Source: Angustibacter sp. Root456 (lineage in GTDB: Bacteria > Actinomycetota > Actinomycetes > Actinomycetales > Angustibacteraceae). From it: 64,000 nt of DNA. The notes below the pieces were generated by a model, which worked only from the letters and a program-made list of their open reading frames with translations, was not told where the DNA came from and did no database searches. Of this stretch, positions 52,788-61,969 are shown in pieces. The stretch lies in assembly GCF_001426435.1 (NCBI RefSeq), contig NZ_LMER01000017.1, positions 169,318 to 233,317 on the forward strand. The letters run 5' to 3'. Positions within the stretch are counted from its first letter, which is position 1. The number at the start of each line of letters is the position of its first letter. A program made the position numbers and the translations under genes.

Positions 52788-53501
52788 ATGGACTCTGAGC
52801 GCGTAGCCGCACTGCGCGACGCCCTCGTCCACACGAGCTGGTGGTCGCGGGCGAGCGAGCTCGGCCGGGCCGTGCGCAGCACCCCCGGCCCCGGGCACCT
52901 GCTGCTCGTGGGGACGCCGCGCGTGGAGCCCTGGCACCTCGCGGCCCATCTGGACGACGAGGCGCGGCTCAACGCGCTGCCCCAGATCGCGCCACAGCTC
53001 GTGCGCTGGAACCCACCCGAGCAGGCTCCCGACCACCTCACCATCGGCCTCGGCCGGCTCGAGCAGGTCAGCCGCGGCGAGACCGTCTTCGTCGTCGCCC
53101 CGGACGCCGCCCCCGACCCGTTGCTCGAGCGCGTCGACGACGCCCGGCGGATCGGCGCGACGGTGTTGGCCCTCGACGGCGGCGACGAGCAGCTGGGATC
53201 GCTGGCGCACGAGCGGATGACCGTGAGCAGCAGCGGGCTCGTGGTGCCCGAGGGGCTGCTGCCTCACGCGCCGCGAGCCGCGCGGCCGCTGTTCTCCATC
53301 AACGAGGACGACGATCGCGGACTGCCGCCGGAGGTACTGGCTGGGCTCGCCCTGCCTGCCTCGTTCGACCTCGCTCAGCACTTCGTCAGCGCGGCGGCCG
53401 GCTTGCCGCCCGTGGGCGGCCGCCGCGGGTGGCGCGACCGGCTCGGCCACCTCATCGACCTGATCAGCGGACCCTCGCCCCGGCAGAACACGGGTCAGTG
53501 A
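52788..53501 (+). CDS. Conserved hypothetical protein, actinobacterial
   Basis: 237 residues from ATG 52788. I cannot name the family with certainty. It opens MDSERVAALRDALVHTSWWS, has alternating helix and strand pattern (HLLLVGTPRVEPWHLAAHLD, RGETVFVVAPDAAPDPLLER, GATVLALDGGDEQLGSLAHE) of a Rossmann-like domain and a helical end. Not a membrane protein. The stop overlaps the first of four GTCAGTGA copies that precede the MFS gene. Function unknown. Confidence 0.75.
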   Translation: MDSERVAALRDALVHTSWWSRASELGRAVRSTPGPGHLLLVGTPRVEPWHLAAHLDDEARLNALPQIAPQLVRWNPPEQAPDHLTIGLGRLEQVSRGETVFVVAPDAAPDPLLERVDDARRIGATVLALDGGDEQLGSLAHERMTVSSSGLVVPEGLLPHAPRAARPLFSINEDDDRGLPPEVLAGLALPASFDLAQHFVSAAAGLPPVGGRRGWRDRLGHLIDLISGPSPRQNTGQ

Positions 53502-53532
53502 GTCAGTGATGTCAGTGAGTACCGGTCAGTGA
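53494..53532 (+). repeat. Four copies of GTCAGTGA before an MFS start
   Basis: GTCAGTGA occurs at 53494-53501, 53502-53509, 53511-53518 and 53525-53532. The first contains the stop of the upstream gene and the last contains the GTG start used for the MFS gene. The tandem arrangement duplicates potential GTG start codons in several frames. Confidence 0.85.
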
Positions 53533-54824
53533 GCAAGTTCCACGTCGACGTCTCGCCGCTGCGGGCGTCGCGCGACTTCCGGTTGCTGCTGTCGGCCGGC
53601 ACGGTCTTCTACGTCGGCGGCATGGTCACCTACGTCGCCGTGCCGTTCCAGCTCTACCACCTCACCGGCTCCAACTTCGCCGTCGGCGCCGTCGGGCTCG
53701 TCGAGCTCGTGCCCCTCGTGGTGTTCGGGCTGTACGGCGGTGCGCTGGCCGACCACGTCGACCGCCGGGCGATGCTCGTGGTCACCGGCCTGGCCCAGAT
53801 CGCGCTCACGACGGTGCTGCTCGCCAACGCCGCCGTCTCCCGCCCTCAGGTGTGGCTGATCTACGTCGTGGCTGCGCTGCTCTCGGTGGCGCAGTCGCTG
53901 CAGCGTCCCAGCCGCGAGGCACTGATCCCCCGCGTCGTGCCGCACCACCTGCTGTCGTCGGCGGTCGCGCTGTCGTCGTTGGGCATGGAGGTCGGCGCGG
54001 TCATCGGTCCCACCATCGGTGGCCTGCTGCTGGCCGGCCCGGGGGCGGCCTGGGCCTATGGCGTCGACGTCGCCGGCCTGGTGGTGGCCACCGCGCTGTT
54101 CTTCGCGCTGCGCCGCTACCCGCCGTCCGAGCACAGCACGCCACCCAGCCTCGCCGGCATCCTCGAGGGCATCCGGTACGCCGTCGGCCGCCGCGACCTG
54201 CTCGGCACGTACCTGGTCGACCTCGTCGCCATGTTCATGGCCGTCCCCGTCGTGCTCTTCCCGGCGCTGGCGTCGCAGGTGTTCCACCGTCCTGAGCTGC
54301 TGGGGGCGCTCTACACCGCCGAGACCGTCGGAGCGCTGGTCGCGAGCGCCACGAGTGGCTGGGCTGCGCACGTCACGCGTCACGGGCGCGCCATCGTGAT
54401 CGCCGCGATGTGCTGGGGCGGCGCGGTCGCGCTCGCCGGCCTGGCGCCGTCGATCTGGATCGCGGTGGTGCTGCTGGCCGTCGCGGGTGGCGCGGACTCG
54501 ATCAGCGCGATCTTCCGCGGCACCGTGTGGCACCAGACCATCCCCGACACCATGCGGGGCCGCATGGCCGGCATCGAGATGCTGTCGTACTCCCTCGGCC
54601 CCCTCGGCGGGCAGGCGCGCAGCGGCATCGTCGCCGACCTGACGTCAGTGCGGGCGTCGATCGTCAGCGGCGGAGCACTCTGCGTCGTCGGGGTGGCGGC
54701 GACCGCGGCCTCGCTGCGCAGCTTCTGGCGCTACGACGCCCGCACCGACGAGCACGCGGTGCGCGAGCGCGAGCGCCGCGCGGCGGCCGGTGAGGTGAGC
54801 GGGCCGATGTCGGAGCCGGCCTGA
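53529..54824 (+). CDS. MFS transporter (MFS_3, enterobactin-exporter-like)
   Basis: 431 residues, 12 helices. FHVDVSPLRASRDFRLLLSA at the start and GLYGGALADHVDRRAMLVVT between helices 2 and 3 place it in the MFS_3/EntS group; the late segment TIPDTMRGRMAGIEMLSYSL GPLGG is typical. GTG 53529 is inside the fourth GTCAGTGA repeat; no canonical ribosome site is visible, and coupling to the upstream stop is the likely means of initiation. Substrate unknown; siderophore or drug efflux are the usual roles. Confidence 0.87.
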   Translation: MSKFHVDVSPLRASRDFRLLLSAGTVFYVGGMVTYVAVPFQLYHLTGSNFAVGAVGLVELVPLVVFGLYGGALADHVDRRAMLVVTGLAQIALTTVLLANAAVSRPQVWLIYVVAALLSVAQSLQRPSREALIPRVVPHHLLSSAVALSSLGMEVGAVIGPTIGGLLLAGPGAAWAYGVDVAGLVVATALFFALRRYPPSEHSTPPSLAGILEGIRYAVGRRDLLGTYLVDLVAMFMAVPVVLFPALASQVFHRPELLGALYTAETVGALVASATSGWAAHVTRHGRAIVIAAMCWGGAVALAGLAPSIWIAVVLLAVAGGADSISAIFRGTVWHQTIPDTMRGRMAGIEMLSYSLGPLGGQARSGIVADLTSVRASIVSGGALCVVGVAATAASLRSFWRYDARTDEHAVRERERRAAAGEVSGPMSEPA

Positions 54825-54837
54825 GCCGGCGCAGGGA

Positions 54838-55023
54838 TCACTCGTCGTCGCCGCGCCATTCGCGGTCCTCGCGGTCCCAGTCCTCGGTGCGCTGGTGCGC
54901 CGACTCCAGCGCCTGCTCGGCCTCGGCCCGGGTGGCGTAAGGGCCGAGCAGGTCCTTGCTCTGGCTCTTGTCCGCGATCTCCTCGACCTGGCCGGTGCGC
55001 GTGTTGAAGTAGTACTCACCCAT
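54838..55023 (-). CDS. Small SPOR-domain-like protein
   Basis: 61 residues from ATG 55023. [40 protein letters not shown] is the actinobacterial short SPOR-like motif (tyrosine-rich strand, GPYxTxAEAxxAL helix) with an acidic tail. No membrane segment. Peptidoglycan or division-site association is the general property of SPOR domains; here role is unknown. Divergent from map with 64 bases between. Confidence 0.82.
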   Translation of the reverse strand: MGEYYFNTRTGQVEEIADKSQSKDLLGPYATRAEAEQALESAHQRTEDWDREDREWRGDDE

Positions 55024-55087
55024 GTCGCGCATCCTGCCGCCTGCGGCCGCGACGCGCATCCTGCGGCGCCCACCTAGACTCGACGGC

Positions 55088-55963
55088 ATGTCGACCACCC
55101 TGGCCAGCGTGACTCCCGGCAGGATCTCGCCCCGGCGCCCGGTGCCGGCGTCCATCGTGCGGCCCGAGTACGTCGACCAGCCGGCCCCGGAGCGCTTCAC
55201 CGGCCCGGAGGTGAAGTCCCCGGAGATCATCGAGCGCATGCGCGTCGCCGGACGCCTTGCGGCGCAGGCGATGGCGGCGGCTGCAGAGGTGATCGCGCCG
55301 GGCGTCACCACCGACGAGATCGACCGCGTGGGTCACGAGTTCCTGCTCGACCACGGCGCGTACCCGTCGACGCTCGGCTACCGCGGCTTCCCCAAGTCGT
55401 TGTGCACCAGCGTCAACGAGGTGGTGTGCCACGGCATCCCTGACGACCGCCGGCTCGAGGACGGCGACATCGTCAACATCGACATCACCGCGTACGTCAC
55501 GATCGACGGCATCGGGGTGCACGGCGACACCGACGCCACCTACCTGGTGGGCGACGTCGACGAGGAGTCGCGACTGCTCGTCGAGCGCACCCACGAGGCG
55601 ATGATGCGCGGCATCAAGGCGGTGCGGCCGGGCCGGCAGATCAACGTCATCGGCCGGGTGATCGAGTCCTACGCCAAGCGCTTCGGGTACGGCGTGGTGC
55701 GCGACTTCACCGGGCACGGCATCGGCACCGCGTTCCACTCCGGTCTCGTCGTGCCGCACTACGACGCGGCACCGCACTACAGCGACGTCATCGAGCCGGG
55801 CATGACCTTCACGATCGAGCCGATGCTCAACCTCGGCACGCACGAGTGGCAGATGTGGGACGACGGCTGGACCGTCGTCACCAACGACCGCAGGCGCTCG
55901 GCGCAGTTCGAGCACACGCTGCTGGTCACCGACACCGGCGCCGAGATCCTGACCCTGCCGTGA
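55088..55963 (+). CDS. map: Methionine aminopeptidase, type I
   Basis: 291 residues from ATG 55088. Pita-bread fold with the five metal ligands: Asp in [11 protein letters not shown], Asp in [12 protein letters not shown], His in [11 protein letters not shown], Glu in [11 protein letters not shown] and Glu in [12 protein letters not shown] 40-residue N-terminal extension ([20 protein letters not shown]) is typical of the actinobacterial MapA/MetAP1c with an SH3-binding-like Pro-rich start. It removes the initiator Met. The longer frame from 55022 lacks a ribosome site and overlaps the SPOR gene start. Confidence 0.95.
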   Translation: MSTTLASVTPGRISPRRPVPASIVRPEYVDQPAPERFTGPEVKSPEIIERMRVAGRLAAQAMAAAAEVIAPGVTTDEIDRVGHEFLLDHGAYPSTLGYRGFPKSLCTSVNEVVCHGIPDDRRLEDGDIVNIDITAYVTIDGIGVHGDTDATYLVGDVDEESRLLVERTHEAMMRGIKAVRPGRQINVIGRVIESYAKRFGYGVVRDFTGHGIGTAFHSGLVVPHYDAAPHYSDVIEPGMTFTIEPMLNLGTHEWQMWDDGWTVVTNDRRRSAQFEHTLLVTDTGAEILTLP

Positions 55964-56006
55964 GCGCCGCTCACCGCCCCACCGTCCACCGCCTCGGAGG
56001 CACCTG

Positions 56007-56195
56007 ATGACCCGCTCCCTGAGCCGTCCCCGCCGCGGCCGCGTGATCGCCGGTGTGTGCGCCGGCCTCGCGCGCCGCTTCGGCCTGAGCGCCGGCACGG
56101 TGCGGCTGATCTTCGTGCTCTCGTGCCTGCTGCCGGGACCGCAGGTGCTGGTGTACCTCGTGCTGTGGGTCGTGATGCCGCAGGACGCCGAGTGA
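56007..56195 (+). CDS. PspC-domain small membrane protein
   Basis: 62 residues: [20 protein letters not shown] then [17 protein letters not shown], a transmembrane helix, and [12 protein letters not shown], the full PspC motif. PspC domains sense envelope stress together with PspA-type proteins; short single-domain copies are common in actinomycetes. The GTG of ppgK overlaps its stop by four bases, so both are co-translated. Confidence 0.9.
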   Translation: MTRSLSRPRRGRVIAGVCAGLARRFGLSAGTVRLIFVLSCLLPGPQVLVYLVLWVVMPQDAE

Positions 56196-56968
56196 GCGGC
56201 GAGGCGCACCCCGCGGCGCTCGGCATCGACGTCGGCGGTTCGGGCATCAAGGGGGCCCCCGTCGACCTGCGCACCGGCGCGCTCACGGCTGACCGGCTGC
56301 GCATCGAGACGCCCCAACCTGCGACGCCGTCCGCCGTCGCCGACGTGGTCGGCGAGATCGCGCGGCACTTCGCCGACGAGCTGGGCGACGGGCCGATCGG
56401 TGTCACGGTGCCCGGCGTCGTCACCCGAGGCATCGTGCGCAGCGCCGCGAACATCGACCCCACCTGGATCGGCACGGACGCCGACACCCTGCTCAGCGAG
56501 CGCGTGGGCCGGGACGTCCACGTGGTCAACGACGCCGACGCGGCCGGCGTGGCCGAGGCGCGCTTCGGGGCCGCCCGCGACCAGCGCGGGCTGGTGCTCG
56601 TGACCACCCTGGGCACCGGGATCGGCACGGCCCTGCTGCTCGACGGCCGGCTCGTGCCCAACAGCGAGCTGGGCCACCTCGAGATCGACGGCCACGACGC
56701 CGAGTCGCGGGCTGCGGCGTCGGCGCGCGAGCTCGAGGATCTGTCGTGGGAGGAGTGGGCCGAGCGCCTGCAGCGGTACTACGGCGTGGTCGAGGACCTG
56801 CTGTGGCCGTCGCTGATCGTCGTCGGCGGTGGCGTCAGCCGCAAGGCCGACAAGTTCCTGCCCCTGCTGCACCTGCGGGCCCCCATCATCCCGGCCGGGC
56901 TGCGCAACCAGGCCGGCATCGTCGGGGCGGCGCTGCTCGCCTACGAGGAGCGCGGCAGCCGGCCCTGA
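56192..56968 (+). CDS. ppgK: Polyphosphate/ATP glucokinase
   Basis: 258 residues from GTG 56192. ROK-fold kinase: [20 protein letters not shown] phosphate loop, [18 protein letters not shown] (catalytic Asp), [20 protein letters not shown], and [20 protein letters not shown] in place of the zinc-binding ROK signature, as in PpgK proteins. It phosphorylates glucose with polyphosphate. The GTG overlaps the PspC stop by four bases and its tail overlaps the convergent ImmA/IrrE-type gene by 28 bases. Confidence 0.95.
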   Translation: MSGEAHPAALGIDVGGSGIKGAPVDLRTGALTADRLRIETPQPATPSAVADVVGEIARHFADELGDGPIGVTVPGVVTRGIVRSAANIDPTWIGTDADTLLSERVGRDVHVVNDADAAGVAEARFGAARDQRGLVLVTTLGTGIGTALLLDGRLVPNSELGHLEIDGHDAESRAAASARELEDLSWEEWAERLQRYYGVVEDLLWPSLIVVGGGVSRKADKFLPLLHLRAPIIPAGLRNQAGIVGAALLAYEERGSRP

Positions 56969-57456
56969 CGACGCACGACGTCCGTCAACCGCACGCGCAG
57001 CATCTCCGCAGTGACGTCGAGCTCGGCGGCCGCTGCGGCCTCGTCGTCGGGATAGAGCGCCAGCGCGCGCCGCAGCTCGGGGCGCGGCACCAGCCTCCGG
57101 GCCGCCCACTGGTCTGCGGCCACCTCGGCCCGCGCCGAGAGCCGGTCGGCGCCCGTGACGTCCGGCAGGCCGGTGTGCCCGAGGACGACGTGCCCCAGCT
57201 CGTGCGCGAGCACGCAGCGGGCGGCGCGCCGGTCGAGCCGGTCGTCGAGCAGGATCACCCGCTCGTCAGGGCACCACCATCCCCGGCCCTCGTCGAGCCG
57301 GCAGCGGTGCAGCAAGATGTCCGGACGCCGGGCCAGCTCCGCCCACGGCGACCACGCCGTGCGCCTGCGCCGATCGCTCGCCCACGACACCCGCACCTCC
57401 ACCGCACCCGGCGCCCGGCCGAGTGCCGGGAACCTGACGATGGTCGCGGCCGGCAC
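56941..57456 (-). CDS. ImmA/IrrE-type metallopeptidase
   Basis: 171 residues. Zinc motif [13 protein letters not shown] near residue 85 with a downstream acidic region [15 protein letters not shown] (the third ligand E, family pattern ExxAdxxAaxLL). The N-terminal [18 protein letters not shown] is unusual for the family and ends in a helix-rich tail. Eighteen bases after the XRE gene, so the pair probably works as in ICEBs1/DdrO systems: the peptidase cleaves its repressor after a stress cue. It could alternatively be a toxin-antitoxin-like module. Confidence 0.85.
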   Translation of the reverse strand: MPAATIVRFPALGRAPGAVEVRVSWASDRRRRTAWSPWAELARRPDILLHRCRLDEGRGWWCPDERVILLDDRLDRRAARCVLAHELGHVVLGHTGLPDVTGADRLSARAEVAADQWAARRLVPRPELRRALALYPDDEAAAAAELDVTAEMLRVRLTDVVRRQGRLPRSS

Positions 57457-57474
57457 TGACAGCGGCCGGCTGGG

Positions 57475-57957
57475 CTACCGCTGCGGCTCGTCGCCCCTGC
57501 GCACGCGCTGCGCCGTGGCAGTCGCCTTGCGCGCGCCGGCCGCCGAACCCCCGGCGCGCCGGGCACCCTTCGCCACGGCGCGCAGCTCCTCGTCAGTCGG
57601 CCGCTCCTTCTCGGCGGCGTCGAGGATGGCGTCGATCACCGAGAGCACGACGGCGCGCTCGGCCTTGGTGAGGGTGTCGGCCCGGCGGGGCAGCTCGAAG
57701 GGGCCCTGCGGGATGCGCTGCCCGGCCACCTCGAGGATGTCCTGCAGCGGCAGGTCCAGCGCGAGGGCCAGACCCTCCGCCGTCTCCAGCGTGATCGACC
57801 CGGAGTGCCGGCCCAGCTTCAGCAGCCGCAAGGTCTCGTACGAGATCTTGCCCTCCGAGCGGGCGGCGGCGCGGCGCGTGGGCATCGGCCCGCGGTGGTC
57901 GCCGAGCTCCTTCAGCCGTCGGTCGACCAGCTGCTGCAGGTGCCGAGCGTTCTTCAC
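57475..57957 (-). CDS. XRE-type DNA-binding regulator, partner of the ImmA-like peptidase
   Basis: 160 residues from GTG 57957, preceded by GGAGAGGA. Helix-turn-helix about residues 35-75 (ARSEGKISYETLRLLKLGRH then GSITLETAEGLALALDLPLQ) and a C-terminal helical tail with a Lys/Arg-rich end. It is likely the repressor of the divergent promoter at 58106-58130. A longer reading begins at 58137 but has no ribosome site. The protein lies before the ImmA-like gene in one operon. Confidence 0.82.
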   Translation of the reverse strand: MKNARHLQQLVDRRLKELGDHRGPMPTRRAAARSEGKISYETLRLLKLGRHSGSITLETAEGLALALDLPLQDILEVAGQRIPQGPFELPRRADTLTKAERAVVLSVIDAILDAAEKERPTDEELRAVAKGARRAGGSAAGARKATATAQRVRRGDEPQR

Positions 57958-58105
57958 AGTCGTCCTCTCCGGCCACTCGCGGTGGCGTTCTCCGGGCCAG
58001 CCATTCACCGTCGCGATGGCTACGTCGAGCCGGCGCTGACAAGCCCCGCGCCGCAGCGGCCGCCGCACACCGCGACTGACCTGCGGCCCGATCATGAAGG
58101 GGTGG

Positions 58106-58120
58106 TTGTCACCCTGACAA
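58106..58120. promoter_or_regulatory. Palindromic operator TTGTCA-N3-TGACAA between XRE genes
   Basis: TTGTCACCCTGACAA at 58106-58120 has perfect 6-base arms; a further TTGTCA half-site lies at 58147-58152. A TATTCT -10-like box at 58122-58127 sits directly after it, pointing toward the plus-strand XRE gene. The whole 264-base space 57958-58221 separates the divergent XRE genes and holds no other recognisable gene. Confidence 0.65.
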
Positions 58121-58221
58121 CTATTCTGTATTGCCATGCCTGCCGTTTGTCAGCGGTGTCCGGATCGGGCAACATGTCCGCCGTCGATGTCGCGCGTGGG
58201 GAACCAGCCGAAGGGGGCCGG

Positions 58222-58434
58222 ATGAAGGTCAGGGACGCCGCCACGATCCGTCGGGTACGTGAGCTGCGCGGGCTCAGCCAGCGCGAGCTGGCGTACCTGT
58301 GTCGGCCGTGTTCGCAGACCACGATCTACCTGCTCGAGAGCGGGCGGATGCGCTCGCTCAGCCCGCAGCTCGCCGTCCGGATCGCCAAGCGACTCGACGC
58401 CGACGTGCTCGACCTGTTCGTCGAACGCCCCTGA
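58222..58434 (+). CDS. Small XRE-family transcriptional regulator
   Basis: 70 residues, essentially one helix-turn-helix: ATIRRVRELRGLSQRELAYL CRPCSQTTIYLLESGRMRSL SPQLAVRIAKRLDADVLDLF. ATG 58222 has AAGGGGG upstream. The recognition helix region SQTTIYLLESGRM is typical of Cro/XRE. Single-domain regulators of this size act as small repressors or phage-like Cro partners. It is divergent from the XRE-ImmA pair and may antagonise it at the shared operator. A 13-bp hairpin follows. Confidence 0.87.
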   Translation: MKVRDAATIRRVRELRGLSQRELAYLCRPCSQTTIYLLESGRMRSLSPQLAVRIAKRLDADVLDLFVERP

Positions 58435-58463
58435 TTCGCACAGCGGCACTCACCCCCTAAGCC

Positions 58464-58512
58464 GCGGACGGCGGAGTCGGTGGTCTCCCCCACGGCCGGC
58501 TCCGCCGTCCGC
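58464..58512. terminator. Hairpin between XRE gene and rnpB
   Basis: GCGGACGGCGGAG (58464-58476) pairs perfectly with 58500-58512 around a 23-base loop and is followed on the plus strand by TTCTC. It ends the plus-strand XRE gene 30 bases after its stop and could also end the minus-strand RNase P RNA, whose 3' end is about 45 bases away. Confidence 0.7.
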
Positions 58513-58556
58513 TTCTCACTACGCTGACGACACCCCGGCAGCCGGTTGCTCGAGGT

Positions 58557-58942
58557 GCGGACGAGCCAGCCGGTACGCCGGGTTCTGTCCCCGCGCGCGG
58601 TCACCCGCGCGCGGGTGGCGACCATCCATCTCGGCGGACCGTTGCCGGCCCGCTCCAGCGGTCTACCCGGGAGCTCGGGCGGGCCGCCCTCGAACGCTCC
58701 CTGTCTGACCTTGCTCCGGGTGGGGTTTACCGAGCCACCCCCGTCACCGGGGGTGCTGGTGGTCTCTTACACCACCGTTTCACCCTTACCGGGCCGGCGA
58801 ACCGGCCCGGCGGTCTACTTTCTGTGGCACTGTCCCGCGGGTCACCCCGGGTGGGCGTTACCCACCACCCTGCCCTGCGGAGCCCGGACGTTCCTCGGCA
58901 CCGGACGAACCGGTGACGCGGCCGCCTGGCTGACTCGTCCGC
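58557..58942 (-). ncRNA. rnpB: RNase P RNA (class A)
   Basis: Read on the minus strand, the sequence has the conserved RNase P RNA core in order: GAGGAACGTCCGGGCTCC near the 5' end, ACAGAAA, AAGGGTGAAACGGTGG followed by GTAAGAGACCACCAGC, AGATGGATGGTCGCC, and ACAGAACCCGGCGTACCGGC at the 3' end. The ends pair as P1 (GCGGACGAG...CTCGTCCGC), which defines the coordinates to within a few bases; total about 386 nt with GC-rich P12-like stems. It processes tRNA 5' leaders. Divergent from nothing; it is followed by the hairpin at 58464-58512. Confidence 0.95.
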
Positions 58943-58996
58943 GGGGTCATCGTAGCGCCCGCGGCCTGGGTGGCGGAAAGGGTTCGGTGGCGGCGG

Positions 58997-60397
58997 TCAG
59001 CGCAGACGGCGGCGGCGGGGCTTCGGCGGGGCGGTGCCGACCAGGACGGCGGCGAAGCGCGCCAGGTGGTAGCCGCCGATGGTGACCACGCTGCCGAGCG
59101 CGATCCCGGTGAAGGCGTAGTTGTCACCGAACTTCAGCGAGATGCCACCTCCGATGGCCACGACGACGCCGGCGGCCACCGGCACGAGGTTCACCGGCTC
59201 CCCGAAGTCGACCCTGTTGACCAGCCAGATCTTGGCCCCCAGCAGGCCGATCATGCCGTACAGCACCACGGTGATACCGCCGATGACACCGCCCGGCGTG
59301 GCCTCGATGATCGCGCCGAACTTCGGGCTGAGACCGAGCACGATCGCGATCACCGCCGCGACGTAGTACGCCGCGACCGAGTACACCCTGGTCGCCGCCA
59401 TGACGCCGATGTTCTCGGCGTAGGTCGTGGTCGGCGCGCTGCCGACGGCGCTGGCGAGCACGGTCGTGATGCCGTCCGCGGCGATCGTGCGGCCGACGTA
59501 CGGGTCGAGGTCGCGGTCGATCATCTGCGACACCGCCTTGACGTGCCCGAGGTTCTCGGCCACCAGTGCCACCACCGCCGGCACGACGAGCAGCACGAAC
59601 AGCCAGTGGAACTGCGGCAGGTGCCAGCCCACGATGGGCGTGCCGTCGGAAGTCACTCCTCCGGTGTGCGGGGGCAGGCCGATCCACGGCGCGTCGTGCA
59701 GGCGCGACCAGTTGACGCGGTCGCGGGTGCGCAGGGTGAGGGTGTTGGGGTCGATCGAGTTGATCGGCCCGGTCAGCCGGTCGAGCACGAACGACAGCAC
59801 GTAACCGAACACCAGGCCGATCAGCACCGCCATCCGCCCGAAGGTGCCGCGCCCAGCGACGAGCAGCACGGTGACGAACACCATCGTCGCGAACGCCACC
59901 CAGGGATCCTGCGGCCAGAACTTCTGCCCCACCAGCGGCGCGAGCGCGAGGCCGATGAGCATGACGACGGCGCCCGTGACCACCGGTGGCAGCACCGCCT
60001 CGACGACCGGCGCGCCGAGGAAGTGGATGACGACTCCCACCAGCGCGAGCACCACGCCGGCCACGAGGATCGACCCGGTGACGTCCGCCTCCCGGCCCCC
60101 CTGGTTGTAGATCGCCGCCGCACCGCCGACGAACGCCGCCGAGGAGCCGAGGTAGCTCGGCACGCGCCCGCGCACGATGAGCAGGAACAGGATGGTCGAC
60201 ACCCCGCTGGTCATGATGGCCAGCTGCGGGTCGAGGCCCATCGACACCGGGAAGAGGAACGTCGCGCCGAACATCGCGACCACGTGCTGCGCGCCGAACC
60301 CGATCGTGCGCGGCCACGACAGCCGCTGCTCAGGCAGGACGACCGGTCGCTCGCGCAGGTGACGACCTGACTTGCGGGCGTTGAACTCCAACGTCAC
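58997..60397 (-). CDS. uraA: Nucleobase:cation symporter, uracil permease-like (NCS2)
   Basis: 466 residues with 14 helices. Starts RTIGFGAQHVVAMFGATFLF, with TM8 IVALVAENLGHVKAVSQM, the uracil/xanthine-permease ENxGHVxAV motif containing the substrate Glu, and TM10 GVIGGITVVLYGMIGLLGAK containing GGIT. This places it in the UraA/RutG group of the NCS2 family. It imports uracil or another pyrimidine using proton energy. Ends with a Lys/Arg tail PPKPRRRRLR. No pyrimidine genes adjoin; rnpB lies downstream. Confidence 0.93.
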   Translation of the reverse strand: MTLEFNARKSGRHLRERPVVLPEQRLSWPRTIGFGAQHVVAMFGATFLFPVSMGLDPQLAIMTSGVSTILFLLIVRGRVPSYLGSSAAFVGGAAAIYNQGGREADVTGSILVAGVVLALVGVVIHFLGAPVVEAVLPPVVTGAVVMLIGLALAPLVGQKFWPQDPWVAFATMVFVTVLLVAGRGTFGRMAVLIGLVFGYVLSFVLDRLTGPINSIDPNTLTLRTRDRVNWSRLHDAPWIGLPPHTGGVTSDGTPIVGWHLPQFHWLFVLLVVPAVVALVAENLGHVKAVSQMIDRDLDPYVGRTIAADGITTVLASAVGSAPTTTYAENIGVMAATRVYSVAAYYVAAVIAIVLGLSPKFGAIIEATPGGVIGGITVVLYGMIGLLGAKIWLVNRVDFGEPVNLVPVAAGVVVAIGGGISLKFGDNYAFTGIALGSVVTIGGYHLARFAAVLVGTAPPKPRRRRLR

Positions 60398-60432
60398 GGG
60401 CGGATCCGCTCTGCTCGTCCGGCCGTTCTGGG

Positions 60433-61905
60433 TCAGGCCGGGGTGAACTCCACGCGCCGCTGGTCGACGTCCGCCGCTGCGAGGCGCACGCGCAGTGTCG
60501 CACCGAGCTGCACGTCACCCGTCACGGGCGCCAGCACCGGCGGCTCGGTCAATTGAACGACGCCGCCCGTGCTGCTGTCCGGGACTTCGCCGACCTTCGC
60601 CGCATCGGCTCGTCCGTCGACGTCCACCACGACCGCCTCGAACGTGTCGCCGACCCGGTGCGCCAGCACGGCCGCCTCGACCGCATCGGTGCAGGCGCGC
60701 TCGAGCCGGCCGGCCTGCTGGTCGGAGGTCGCCATGGCCGAGGCGAGCGTGGGCAGGGCCTCGCGCACCCAGCCGGGCACGTCGGCGTCGCGGCACAGCG
60801 CCTCGCACACCACCAACCCGAACCGGTCGACCAGCCGGCGCAGCGGCGCGGTGACGTGGGCGTACTGGTCGGCCACGGCCGCGTGCCCGGTGGTCTCGGG
60901 CACCGCACCGTCGAACGGCGTGTAGCCGGCCCCTCGGAACAGCGCCGTGGCCTCGTGGATCAGCGCGAGATGGTGGGGGTTGCTGCGGTCGAGGCCGCGC
61001 AGGAAGTCGCCGTACGCCTGCTCGGCCGGCCAACGGGCGCCCAGGGCCACGGCCTGACGGCGAAAGCGCGCCACGGCCCGGTGGTCGGGGTCGGGCATGG
61101 TGCGCAGGATGCCGACCTGACCGGCGAGCATCATGTCGGCGGCGGCCATGCCGGTGAGCAGCGAGATCTGGGCGTTCCAGTCCTCGACCTGCGACGGCGG
61201 CCGCCAACGCAGCACGTAGTGGCCGTCGTCGAGCTCGACCTCCTGCTCGGGCATCGGCAGGCTGGCCCCGCCGCGCGCCGACTCCAGGGCGATCCGCCGC
61301 TCGCCGACCTCACGCAGCAGCGCGATCCGCTCGTCGACGCGGCCGGCGTCGAGCTCGGCCTGCAGCGAGTCGTAGTCGAGCCGGTCGACGCTGCGCACCA
61401 TGGCGCGGCGCACGTCGGCGCCCCGCAGCTCGCCGTCGCCGTCCAGCCGCAGGTCCCAGACGAACGCCGGCCGCACCTGGCCGGGCAGCAGGCTGGCGGC
61501 GTCCTCACTGATCACCGGCGGGTGCAGGGGGGTGCGGCGGTCGGGCGCGTAGAGGGTCTGGCCCCGGCGGCGCGCCTCGAGGTCGATCGGGCCACCCGGC
61601 GCCACGAAGGCCGGGACGTCGGCGATCGCGTACCGCACGCGAAAGCCTGCGCCCTCGCGGTCGAGGGCCATGGCCTGGTCGAGGTCGGTGGAGCCGGCCG
61701 GGTCGATGGTGAAGAACGCGACGTCGGTGAGGTCGCCGGTCGGCACGTCCGGATCGGCCGCGGCCGTGCGCGCGGCGTCGAGGACGTCATCCGGGAACGC
61801 CTGGGGCACACCGAGCTCGGCGCGGATGGAGTCGAACACCGCGTCGAGGTGCGCCGCAGCCGCACGCTCGTGGTCGACGCGGAGGCGGACACGTCGCTGA
61901 GCCAT
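60433..61905 (-). CDS. RNB-domain ribonuclease (RNase II/R-like, short)
   Basis: 490 residues from ATG 61905. An RNB catalytic domain occupies most of it: FFTIDPAGSTDLDQAMALDR has the metal-binding Asp cluster, followed by YAIADVPAFVAPGGPIDLEA RRRGQTLYAPDR and VISEDAASLLPGQVRPAFV, then VPETTGHAAVADQYAHVTAPLRR. No N-terminal cold-shock domains and only a short S1-like end (FEAVVVDVDGRADAAKVG), so this is the truncated actinobacterial RNB type. It degrades RNA 3' to 5'. The longer reading above 61905 lacks a convincing start. Divergent from yaaA. Confidence 0.92.
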   Translation of the reverse strand: MAQRRVRLRVDHERAAAAHLDAVFDSIRAELGVPQAFPDDVLDAARTAAADPDVPTGDLTDVAFFTIDPAGSTDLDQAMALDREGAGFRVRYAIADVPAFVAPGGPIDLEARRRGQTLYAPDRRTPLHPPVISEDAASLLPGQVRPAFVWDLRLDGDGELRGADVRRAMVRSVDRLDYDSLQAELDAGRVDERIALLREVGERRIALESARGGASLPMPEQEVELDDGHYVLRWRPPSQVEDWNAQISLLTGMAAADMMLAGQVGILRTMPDPDHRAVARFRRQAVALGARWPAEQAYGDFLRGLDRSNPHHLALIHEATALFRGAGYTPFDGAVPETTGHAAVADQYAHVTAPLRRLVDRFGLVVCEALCRDADVPGWVREALPTLASAMATSDQQAGRLERACTDAVEAAVLAHRVGDTFEAVVVDVDGRADAAKVGEVPDSSTGGVVQLTEPPVLAPVTGDVQLGATLRVRLAAADVDQRRVEFTPA

Positions 61906-61969
61906 GCGCGTCACCCTAACGACGGTGGCCGGTGAGGGCATCGTGGAACGGCGCGACTACGCTCCCTGC

